Positions 21,254-31,966 of a stretch of 64,000 bases of DNA are shown here, in pieces. Positions within the stretch are counted from its first letter, which is position 1. Every line of letters starts with the position of its first letter. The stretch is from Cyanophora paradoxa (lineage: Eukaryota > Glaucocystophyceae > Cyanophorales > Cyanophoraceae), in assembly GCA_004431415.1 (NCBI GenBank), contig QPMI01000542.1, positions 248,001 to 312,000 on the forward strand. Reading direction: 5' to 3'. Under the pieces are notes generated by a model. The model was not told the DNA's origin and searched no databases. It saw nothing but the letters and a program-made list of their open reading frames with translations. Made by a program: the position numbers and the translations under genes.

Positions 21254-24200
21254 ATGGATGCCCGGCGCCGCCCGACCGTGGAGGCCGACAGCGCGATGCG
21301 CGCGCGGCTGGATGAAGCGCTCGCTGCAGCGCTTCTCGAACGCGCCGAGAACGAGGTCCGCGCGCTCTCCCTGCACGCGCGCCCAGTCATCGAGCGCGGG
21401 CGCAGCCGCTGGCGTACGTGAACGCGGTGCAAGGCTTCGCTGCTCTCGTTGCCGTCGACGCCGAGCTCCGCGTCGTCCACGCGAGCGCGAACTGCGCGTC
21501 GTTCTTCGAATCGGGTCGACGTCGACGTCACGTGCACGCGGAACCCCAAGGCCCGGCCGCGGGCTTGGATGCGCAGCAGAGCTTAGTGGGCCGCGCGCTT
21601 GACGCGTTCCTCGACCCCGAAGCGTTCCTCGAGCTCCAGGAGGCCGCGGAGGAGTGCCGGCGCGTGCGCTGCGCGGGGCTTTTGCATTCGGATGCGCAGG
21701 CGCCGGCGGCGGCCGCGGCCGGCAACGCGAACCTTGAAGGAGAGCACATGATCAAGCCCTCGGACAAGGTGGAGATCAAGGTTAGCCGCTCACAGATCAA
21801 GGTCAGCCGCTTACATCAGCTGCAATGCGCTGATGGGATCCCCGCGCGCGCAGATCGAGTCGAGCGGGCGCTTGCTGAACTGCATTCTGCACGACCTGCG
21901 CGAAGAGGATCTCATCTGTATCGAGTTTGAGCCGTGCACATGCGGTCCGCGCCTTTGAATTGCGCATGCGCTTCTAACGACGTCGATGCGCATGCGCAGT
22001 GCGGCAGCACCGAGCCACGCGCCGAGCATCTCTATCTCATGTGCAGGATGCCATCGGTTCGGCCTTGCCCGCACCGTCATTCTGCCTTCGAAGTCTTCCC
22101 GAACGGCCCCTGCAGAGTGCCTTCGCACGTGCCAGGATGTCCAGTCGATCTGCGAGGAGGCCACAAAGAGGGTGCGTTTGATTTCTCATTTTCGTGCTTC
22201 CCGCGCGCAACGTTGGCCACGCTCATCTCACGCGCGCTTGCGCTGCCCCGGCCCCGGCCCGCAGCTCATCAACATGGTCGCCTTCGATCGATGCCTCTTC
22301 TACAGGGTGCGCGCTCGAGCTAGATCCGCGCGCGGCTGATCGTTAGTTGGCCCGAAACTGAACGCGTATGCTCTTCAGATGGACCGGAGCGGAGAGGGCA
22401 CCGTCATCGCCGAAGTGCGCGAGAAGGTTTAATTTATCTTGGGATCTTTAATTTAATCTGGCCGAACTCGAGCCGCAGGCGATCGTGGATAACGCCCCTC
22501 CCGAGACAACAAGCAGAAGATTCATCGGTTCGGGTCCCCTGCTCGCTGCCCCGCGCGCATCTTCGTCCATTTGGATCTAGACACCCCCGGCCCCCTGCAG
22601 GTCTGCGGTACCCGGCCTGGGACATCCCTCCCGCGGCGCGGCGCTTCTTCCTCCAGAACCGCCAGCGGCTCATCCAGGACGCCGCCGCCCGTGCGTGAAC
22701 GCGACAAGCTTCGAATTCAGCTTCGCCGCTCTAGAGTCTGTTCCGCTCGCGATCGCTAATGCAAAGTGCACGTGCAGCGCCGATAGCCATCGAGCCGCCG
22801 CTGAACAGCCGGACGGGACGCCCCCTCGACCTGACCCTCGCGGACTCCCGCCGCGCCTCCCCCTGCCACCATATCCTTCCTCCGCGGCCGGCCCGCGGCT
22901 TCAGCTTTTGCCGCGCCCTGCGGTCGACGTCGGGAGGAATCGGACGCTGCGCCGTCTTGACCCCTGCCCACTGCAGTACATGCTGAACATGGGCACCCGC
23001 GCGTCCCTCGTGCACGCCGTCGTCGTCCACGGCCGCCTCTTCGGTGCGGCTCTATGTTGGCTCGAATTCACTGAGTCATTGGCCGTACGCGCGGGCCGAG
23101 CCTTTGCTTAAGCGGCTGCCCCGGCCCGCAGGCCTGCTGGTGCTGCACAGCGCCCGCCCTTCCTTCGTCTGCTACGACGTGCGCCAGGGCCTGGCCACGT
23201 TCGCAGAGGTGCCATATGCATCAGCCTGTCTTGGATATATATGACGGGATATGCATATGGCCGCGGGTTCTGTGCGCGACGCTTTATTTGATCAGTGGTT
23301 TTGACCTTGCATTTCGCGCAGAGCGTGAGCCTGGTGCTCGAGAAGCGCTTCGAGATGGCGAGGCACGTCTCGGAGGTTCGCGGCCGCGAGCTGCACTTCA
23401 AGGTCAGCTGAGCTCGAAGCGCCAGAGCGCGCGCGGCGCCGGCCGCGAGCCGCGCCGTGTATCCTATACATCTCAAAGGCCGCTGCTAATGATCACGTCA
23501 TGACCAGGTGCTTTCTCGTGTAAACCAGGTGCGTTTCTCGTTTGGTCGCGGTTTCGCCGAGGCTCGCAATATTCATGTTCAGGCATATCAATTGATCTTC
23601 TATACAGGCGCCGAACCGGGACGCGGACGCGCTCAGCGTTAATTTCAACGGGCTCTGCTCGCCGGGGGGCCTCCTCGACGTCATCCCCGGCACCGAAGCC
23701 GCCGGGATCGTGCTCTTCCCAGAGCCGGAGAGCGCTGCATGCGCGGACGCTGCTGCGGTGCCGGAGCCGTGCTTGCGCATCGGGTTCTGCACCCCTTCCT
23801 CGGCATACGCATCCGCCCTCGAGGCGAAAATTTCTCTCGTGCGCGCGCATTGTCCCAGCTCCTGCGCCTTAAGCTTGCAGCTGGCCCGGGCCTATCGGCT
23901 TAAACTTGACTCGGGATCGATCGCTCAGCTCTGCCGCGACACGCTACCGGCGCTGAAGGAGGCGGAGCAGCGGGCGGGAGGGCCGGAGCAGCAGCAGCAG
24001 CAGGTCGGGTCCCATCGATATCCCTCCCCGAGCCCCCCTCGTGGCCTCAGCTTAGGCTGCGTGGCCTCTTATTATAATCATCGAGCCCCACTCGTGCCCT
24101 TGGCTCAGGCTGCGTGGCCTATAATTATAATCATCGAGCCCTACTCGTGGCCTTAGCTTAGGCTCAGGCTCCGCGCAGGGCCCGTTCGTGTGGTGCACGG

Positions 24201-27200
24201 AGGATGTGGCGGGAGAGCTCCGCAAGCTCGCCCGCGCCCCCTGGCTCGCGGAGCAGGTCCGGATCCCCCGAATACTATAGCTATTCCCGCTCTTACATTC
24301 TCTCTGTAATTAGGAAAGCGCTCTTCGAATTCCAGCTTAATCTTCCAGCGCTCTTTGCTCTAGCTGACGCATATTATAATTAACGCAGCGGCGGGAGGCG
24401 CTCGCGCGGCTCGCGGAGCTGTGGCCGGTCGAGCAGGCCGCCGGCTGCATCGCCGTCGAGTTTATTCCTGGCCGCGGGTCGGTTGATTATAAACGTTACA
24501 CGTGATACCTTGCATTAAGCTCAAGCTTATAAATTGCCTTGCGGCAGCTACCTCCTGTTCTTGAGAAAGGCGACGCGGCGGGAGGTGCTTTGGGGCGGCG
24601 ACATTCGGGGCGAGGCCGAAGCGCTGCTCGGCTCCGAGCAGCCCCCCACTCGGTACGTACCCAGCTCCCGATCGATATATATATCGCGAGATTAAATATA
24701 CATATAGAGTCCGATTTGCAGCATTAAATTGGTTTTCGAGCGACTTATAATTACATGGCTGAATCGCACGCAGGGACCCGGTCGCCGTGTGGAAGGTGGC
24801 GTAACCCCGGGCCCAGTCCAAAAAGATTAAATAGTATCATCCCCCCCGGGCCCAGATCTGGTGGCATCGTCTTAAAGATAGCTTGGCATCGCACATATGC
24901 ATCAACTTGCAAGTGCGCTAAATTATAACGTTGACGTGTGCGTGTATATATGCGCATGCAGGAGCTGCAGGAGGACAAGTCTATGCCATTCCTGCACGAG
25001 GACGTCAACGTCGCAGGTCCATTGAGCCTTATAATTGACCTTATATTAAAGCAAAAGCGCGCGGGCATGAGCGCCGGCGTAATTAAATAAATATACATCT
25101 AATTATAATCTTCTAATTATAATCTTCCAAGCTGACGCGTCGCTTGCAATTGTCGCCATGGCAGCCGCGCTGGGCCGGGGCCTCGTCGACGCCATCCAGC
25201 TCGCCAACAGCGTCTACTCCCGCGGCCGCGCCATCGTCGAGGTGAGTGAGCTGCCCCGCGAACGAGCAGCGTTCACGGCCCGGGCTCATGACGCTTAGAA
25301 ACGCTAGCTTTAGATCTTAGAAGCTTTAAAGCTTAGAAGCTTTTAAAGCTTAGAAGCTTTAGAGCTCAGAAGCAGCGTCAGCGGCCCGGGGTGAGCGGCC
25401 CGGGCTCATGATCGATGCCAGCTGAGCGAACGGGAGCTCGTTCGGCTGGGCAACGCGAAGCTGAGGACCCTGGCGGGGGAGCTGCGCCGCGTCATCGAGA
25501 CCGTCCCGGTGAGGAATACATATATATATAATCAGCCGCTTAGAAGCTTAGGGCTTATATATTAGAAGAGCTTGCATATATAATCAGCCGCTTAGAGGAC
25601 CGTCCCGGTGAGAGGAGAGGCAGCCGGTCTCGCGATCGCGGCCATGGCCAGTGTGGTCGCGCTGGAGGGCTGACGCGCGCTGGCTTGCAGGTACCCGTGG
25701 CGAGCGTGGACGACTCCATGTCTATCGAGGGTGCCCGGCCTGCGACATCGATATCGATCTGCACCTTTAGTATCGTCAACGATCCTGATCACATTCGCAT
25801 GCATTGCCAGATTGGAACGACGCCTGCGCCGACTTCTTCGGGTCCGCACGCCACGCCACGCCTTGCGCTCTAGATCTGCCCGCTCGCTTGCAGTTGCTTA
25901 AGCTTCGAATCCGCTTGCAATCGCACCGTGCAGCCTTTCTCGGGACGAGGTGCTCGGCAAGCCCTTCGCGGAGACGTGCTTCGGGCCCTCCCAGCGCGCC
26001 ACCGGTCCGCATTGAAATTGAAACGCGCCCTATAGCTGGCTAGCTATCCACCGCGCGCTCCGGATCCCTACCCTCTAGCTGGGCCACCTAACCGGCCACG
26101 CCGCAATTGCAGTTCAGAAGCTGCTGGTCAGCGCCCTGTCCGGCATACAGACGCGCGACGATGCGGTGCGCGCTCATAAAATTATCTGTTGTTAATTGAA
26201 GGCTGCCCTTTGTCGTGTCTATCATAAGAATAATAATATTAATCCGACGCTGGCCAGATTCGAGATCCATCTCTTGGCCGCGAGCTGAGCAAACGCTGCC
26301 CGATCTCAACTAAACTCCGCGCTGAGGTGAAACGCCGCTTGGAATTTATCCTTGCAAGCCCGCGGCGTCTGTGCACTTGGTAATCCGAGGCGCCGGCGCC
26401 CGGTGTCGATGTCTCAGTTGGCGGTGCGGCGGCCCGGTGCCGACAAAGACTCTGTCGTCTGCATCTATGCGGTTCCGGTGGGTTATGCAATTAATAATTG
26501 TAATAGATCCACAGATATCCCTTCCCTAGCCCTGCTTCGCTGCGCGCCACTCCGCTGTACTTGTGCGATGTCGTGACTTCATTTTTCCCCTTGCCAGCGC
26601 TTCGATCCTGCCGTCAGCGGCATCTCTGGGGCGATCGCGATGCTAATCGGTGAAGGCAAGCATGTCTATCAATCGATAATAAAGCTTTTCGGGTTTCATT
26701 GTGTTCGTTTCTGATGGAATCGCCCGGCCCCATCTCCCCACAGACATCGACGCGCTCGATCATGACGGAAACGGAAGCGAGAACGGCAACGGAGAGACCC
26801 GCCCGGTACGTATACGAGCGTGTGTCCAAGCTTGCCCTGCAGCTGGTCTTCCGGCAGCAAACGAAAGCGCGCGCTTCGGCTATACAATTCCTTGCGGTTA
26901 TGATGAAATATTGCATCGCCTTTCGCAGTCAAAAACACCGTTTACCAATGTGGCTGCTTCCGTCTTTCTCGCAACCGTCTCCCACGGTGCGCGCACGCGC
27001 GCGGGTCGGTAGGCCCTGTAGCTAGCGCTGACGCTCATACTGCTTCGAACGCTGCAGAAGTGCGAACGGTGCGTACCTTTGCGGCTTCGAAATTCTCGGG
27101 AAATTGAAATCGCTTCCATTTTCTCTGCGGCTAACGTTGCTTTCTTTCGATGCGTGGCCGCTCTGTCTGCGCGCGTCATGCAGCCCCTCAACGGTAAGCC

Positions 27201-30200
27201 CTAGGCCTCCGGATACCAAGGCCACACCCGTCCTCCGACTCGATTCACTAATTATATTACCGCCCTTGCAGGACTGCTTGGGATGCTCCAGCTCTGCATG
27301 TGCGCCCGCCCTCCGACTCCCGCGCGTCCGCTCTCTAATTGCACAACCGACGTTTTAGGGACGCGCCCCTGCCGGAGGAGACGGCCAACTTCCTGAGGAA
27401 GGCATACACCTCGGGTGCGCGCGGCGCTCGTGATCAATTCCTTCGGTCCCTTTGCCCCGGTTGACGTCTTGCGGTTTACTTAATTTCACGCATGGGAATT
27501 CAGCGGAGTACCTGCAGATCCTGATGGGCGACATCCTCGACATCTCCCTCATGGAGGCCCGCAAGCTCGTGTGCGCGCGCGGCTTCTCTCTCTCTCTCTT
27601 CCCTCTCCCGGAAACTGCTACTGAAACTTTAATTTCGCCAGACTGAAGCCGACGCGGGTCGTCATACGGGAGCTCTTCGACTGCTGCGCCGCGCTCGTCG
27701 CTCCCAAGGTGCGTTACATATTTTTAGTATTTAAGTTTATGCAGCGGCTGCGCGCGGCTGTTAACGTTGCCGCCCTCGCGATCGCCTTTGGTCCCGACCG
27801 CTTCTCTATAGCTAGTTCTCACCTCCGGTCCCGGCCCGCCTCTCAGGCCGACGAGAAGGGAGGCTCGCTGACCATCGAAGTCGACGCCGGAGTGCCCCGC
27901 GAGATGGAGGGCGACGCGAACAGGCTCCGGCAGGCGCGCGCGCGCCTTCATTTGACAGAATAATCGATCTAAGAACCGCCTTGCAGGTTATCATCAACTT
28001 TCTGTCCAACGGGATCAAATACTCCAAGGTGCTTTTAATGCACTCTGTGTCTTGCAATTACATCCAAGAAATAAAAGCACTAAGTCACTTGCGGTCCGCT
28101 GATCAAGCTGCACACGTTCGAATTTGATCCGCAGCGCGGAAATGTTCGCCTCCGCGCGCTGCGCATTCCGCCCGGCGCCGAGGTGCTGCAGCGTCGACTT
28201 TGCCGGCGGTCGATCGTATTAATGTCGCCTCGCCCGCGGCCGGCGCACGCACGCGCAGGCCCCTGCACGGCTAGCCGGGCCCGCGAGGCCGGCGCCGCGG
28301 ATCGAGCACGCCGCACCGGGGCGGGATATGGTGCACGACCAGCTTTTCGTGGAGGTGCTCCGTGGCCGCGGCGGATCCGCCGAGCGACTGATACTGATCG
28401 GCGCGCCCACAGGTTCAGGACGACGGTATCGGGATCGCCGAGACCGACTTCGGGCGCTTGTTCCACCTGTTCAGGCGCGCCTCGGCTCCCTGACTACACT
28501 CGCGCGCTGCAGGTATTGCACGGCCGAGTCGGTCTGACAGGGGCCGCGGCGCGTGCGTGTGCACAGTCGCGTGTTCAAACCGGAGCGCCGGGCGCGGCAA
28601 GCGCACCTGGGCCTGGGCGGGCTCGAGGCTGGAACGGACCGCGGCTGCCTCGAAACCGACCCCGGGGGGTCGGGTCTCGGCCTCGCCGTGTGCCGCGTGC
28701 GCTCCAGCTCGCACCCCATCGTCGACGTCGGGATTAACGCGCCAGCGACGCGGCGCGCGCAGGAGCTCGTCGAGCTCATGCGCGGCGTCATCGGCTGCGC
28801 GTCGGTGCTTAATCTGGACATGCTGCATTTACATCTAACGTCTCTTCAAGAATTGATTCGTACGTGTCCGTGTACAGGCGCCAGGGATTGGCAGCGCCTT
28901 CTACTTTTGCGTACCTCTGCTGCCTCCGGAGCCCGCCGAGCCCGAGGTTCTCGCCGACCCGGCCCGGCCTCCGCTCCAATTCTGACCGTAAACGAACCCT
29001 CTCTTCCAGGCGCCGACGCCGCCCCCGTCTCCCGCGCGGGCGCCGAACCCGGCGGCTCCGTCACCCGCCCCGGCGGCCCCATTCGTGCGTTCAGGCATCG
29101 CTCTTTTCGCTGCAGTACATTTTTTTGTATTATCGCAAATATCTACCCGCCGGACAAGAGCTGCATTACATTTTCTTGTATTATCGAAAATATCTACGCG
29201 CGCAGGAGCGGCCCCCGTTCGTGCTGCTTGTTGAGGGTGCGCCTTTGTATTGTCGAGTCCGGGTTGAATTCAATGCTCAATTGCGAGCTCGGAATTATAT
29301 ATACATCAATTTTCAGCTCAGCTGCGAAGGCGAATTGAAGCGAAGTATAAAGAGAATGATAACATTCGAGCTGGGCCGCGCCGGGATGCGCTGCGCATGC
29401 GGTTTCAGCGGTCAATTAATTAACGGCCCCACAGACAACCCCTTCAACCGCGAGGTGGCTCGGATAATGCTCGCCAAGAGCGGCTGCGAGGTCGAGACGG
29501 TGCGCAAATCAAGGATTGAAGCTTAAGATGTATGGCACTGAGCTGGGACAATTTTATATCGACTTTCGCAGGCGGAGGACGGGCTGCAGGCGGTGGAGGC
29601 GTTCGCGGCGCGGCAGGAGGCGGGGCGGCCTCCGTACGACTGCATTCTCATGGACTGCGAGGTGCACGCGCGCGCCACATTAGTATTCTCCTCTGCGGCC
29701 TCGAGCTCGTTTCGCTGCGCTGCGCTGACCCGCGCGCACATCGCAGATGCCTGTGCTAGATGGGCGAGCAAATTAATTCGAGATTCGTCCGTGTTCCCGC
29801 TCCGGCCTCACAGTGGCGCAGGCTCGGAGCCACGCGGGAGATACGGCAGATCGAGGGGACCTCCCCCGCGCCGGCGCGGGCCGTCCCCATCGTGGCCCTG
29901 GTTCGACGCCGCGTTTTCGTGACTCTTATCTCTCGCGACCGCTCTCTGAACTTTGGCTCTCGCCGCTGAACGCGCAGACCGCCCACGGTACCCCACCGCG
30001 CCGCTGCGCCGCGCCCTGGGCTTTGAGCTCCTCACCTCGAATATCGCCTTCAAAATCCGTTTCCTCAGATTAGAACAGGGCTAAATTTAAACTAAACTGA
30101 CAGCAAGTTTGGATTCGCGTGCACCTTTCTGAGATTGTATACTCCGCGCCGGACGCAGAGCTGGACGAGAAGCGCGAGGCGTGCCTCGCGGCCGGCATGA

Positions 30201-30354
30201 CCGACTTCGTGCGCCCCCGAGCTCGAGCTCCCCTTCCGTCTCCGTTCCCTCCCTAACTCTCGCCGGGCCGGGGCCGGGGGTGCAGGTGACGAAGCCGGTG
30301 ACGAAGGCGAAGCTCCTCGCCGCCGTCCTCCGCGCCGCGAGGGCCCAGGCCTAG
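21254..30354 (+). CDS. Phytochrome hybrid histidine kinase 1
   Basis: Red/far-red type photoreceptor kinase in several dozen short exons. Order: N-terminal PAS (NAVQGFAALVAVDAELRVV, about 21411-21780); GAF with YPAWDIPPAARRFFLQNRQR (Asp codon 22621-22623), PLDLT and the bilin motif SPC-H-LQYMLNMGTRAS (Cys codon 22864-22866); PHY (PFVWCTEDVAGELRKLA, YLLFLRK, WGGDIRGE); a second PAS (DWNDACADFFG, SRDEVLGKPFAETCF); HisKA (SVFLATVSH-EVRT-PLNGLLGML, His 26983-26985); HATPase (RQVIINFLSNGIKYSK, DDGIGI, GGSGLGLAV); receiver (LLVEDNPFNREVARIML, phospho-Asp 29653-29655, VPIVALTAH, DFVTKP), stop 30352-30354. The Cys in CHLQYM is where plant phytochromes bind phytochromobilin or phycocyanobilin. All catalytic residues are present, so it should be an active hybrid kinase. 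Introns are richer in A+T and short palindromes than those of neighbouring genes. Confidence 0.9.
22871..22971 (+). other. U12-type AT-AC intron in phytochrome 1 GAF exon
   Basis: 101-nt intron beginning with the U12 donor ATATCCTT and ending AC. A branch-site match, TCTTGACC, places the branch A at 22960, 11 nt before the 3' end. Removing it in phase 1 joins TCCCCCTGCCACC to TGCAGTACATG and restores SPC-H-LQYM. No GT-AG parse does this. Confidence 0.85.
24035..24165 (+). repeat. Intronic direct repeat in phytochrome 1
   Basis: Two to three tandem, diverged copies of about 60 bp built on CAGGCTGCGTGGCCT, then an A/T block (TAATTATAATCATCGAGCCC) and ACTCGTG. The repeat lies in a phytochrome intron just before the exon GPFVWCTEDV. 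Confidence 0.6.
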
Positions 30355-30594
30355 GGACGCCCTCGCCGGGCCGGGCCGGGGCCGGCGCCAGTCGGCGGGC
30401 CGTCGCCAGTTTCTATATGCTTATATATGAACTTGAAGAGCTTGAGCTTGAGCTCAGCGGCCATCTCAAGATCAAATGATACTGGGGCTGATGCCATGAT
30501 GCTGGGCTGCTAGATCGCTAGCAGTGCACGTGCAGTATGGCCCCAGTGGGGCGCAAGCGTAAAATAATTAATGGCATTCTGAATAGGTTTTTAA
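30355..30594. other. Intergenic, phytochrome 1 to F-box array
   Basis: About 240 bp of 3' flank between the phytochrome 1 stop codon and the first G-tract. No gene is seen. It holds palindromic words such as GCTAGC and TTATATATGAA. Confidence 0.4.
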
Positions 30595-30846
30595 GGGGGG
30601 GGGGGGGGGGCAACGTTTTTGAGACAGTACTCGTCCCGGCTGCGCGCTATTTCTACCCATATGCACCCCAATAAGCGAATGTAGGTCTAGAGATACGTGA
30701 ACAAGAATCCGACAAGATTGGTATAGTTCAAGAGCGACGGCTGGCCGGATATGTACAAGGACGAGGAACGGACACAAGCAATCATCAGGACTTCAAGCGC
30801 TTTGCGTTCTCTAGATGTAGAGAGATGAAAAGTGCCGACCCATGAG

Positions 30847-31053
30847 CTACTTGTACGAGATCGTCACGCGGAGGAGGGCGCCTTGCAGTGCGCTGCGCAT
30901 GTCGGCATCGAGGGCCGAGGCGGCCTCGCGCTTGAGCACGAGGCAGCGGAGGCGGCAAAGGGAGGAGACGGCAACGAGCCCGCCCGCCGAGCTGAGGGGC
31001 AGCGGCGAATAGACAGTGAGCTCCCGGAGGGAGGGGACGTCGGACGCCAGCCG
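30847..31053 (-). other. Duplicate F-box terminal exon, distal copy
   Basis: A 207-nt frame bounded by CCGCAG|CGGCTGGCG and a TAG stop. It encodes RLASDVPSLRELTVYSPLPL through LLRVTISYK. It is identical to the exons at 31407-31613 and 31967-32173. It could be used as an alternative last exon by long-range splicing that skips the proximal copies. The protein would be unchanged; only the 3' end would differ. Confidence 0.6.
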
Positions 31054-31406
31054 CTGCGGCAGCAGAGGAACGCCGCGACTACGAGTGAGCCTTCAACACG
31101 AAACCAAGATCTAGAGTCGCAAAAACAAATTAAACCGACTGGCCATGGGGGGGGGGGGGGGGGGGGGGGGCAACGTTTTTGAGACAGTACTCGTCCCGGC
31201 TGCGCGCTATTTCTACCCATATGCACCCCAATAAGCGAATGTAGGTCTAGAGATACGTGAACAAGAATCCGACAAGATTGGTATAGTTCAAGAGCGACGG
31301 CTGGCCGGATATGTACAAGGACGAGGAACGGACACAAGCAATCATCAGGACTTCAAGCGCTTTGCGTTCTCTAGATGTAGAGAGATGAAAAGTGCCGACC
31401 CATGAG

Positions 31407-31613
31407 CTACTTGTACGAGATCGTCACGCGGAGGAGGGCGCCTTGCAGTGCGCTGCGCATGTCGGCATCGAGGGCCGAGGCGGCCTCGCGCTTGAGCACG
31501 AGGCAGCGGAGGCGGCAAAGGGAGGAGACGGCAACGAGCCCGCCCGCCGAGCTGAGGGGCAGCGGCGAATAGACAGTGAGCTCCCGGAGGGAGGGGACGT
31601 CGGACGCCAGCCG
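31407..31613 (-). other. Duplicate F-box terminal exon, middle copy
   Basis: Same sequence, splice acceptor and stop as the distal and proximal copies. Lies between two 24-G runs. Confidence 0.6.
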
Positions 31614-31966
31614 CTGCGGCAGCAGAGGAACGCCGCGACTACGAGTGAGCCTTCAACACGAAACCAAGATCTAGAGTCGCAAAAACAAATTAAACCGACT
31701 GGCCATGGGGGGGGGGGGGGGGGGGGGGGGCAACGTTTTTGAGACAGTACTCGTCCCGGCTGCGCGCTATTTCTACCCATATGCACCCCAATAAGCGAAT
31801 GTAGGTCTAGAGATACGTGAACAAGAATCCGACAAGATTGGTATAGTTCAAGAGCGACGGCTGGCCGGATATGTACAAGGACGAGGAACGGACACAAGCA
31901 ATCATCAGGACTTCAAGCGCTTTGCGTTCTCTAGATGTAGAGAGATGAAAAGTGCCGACCCATGAG

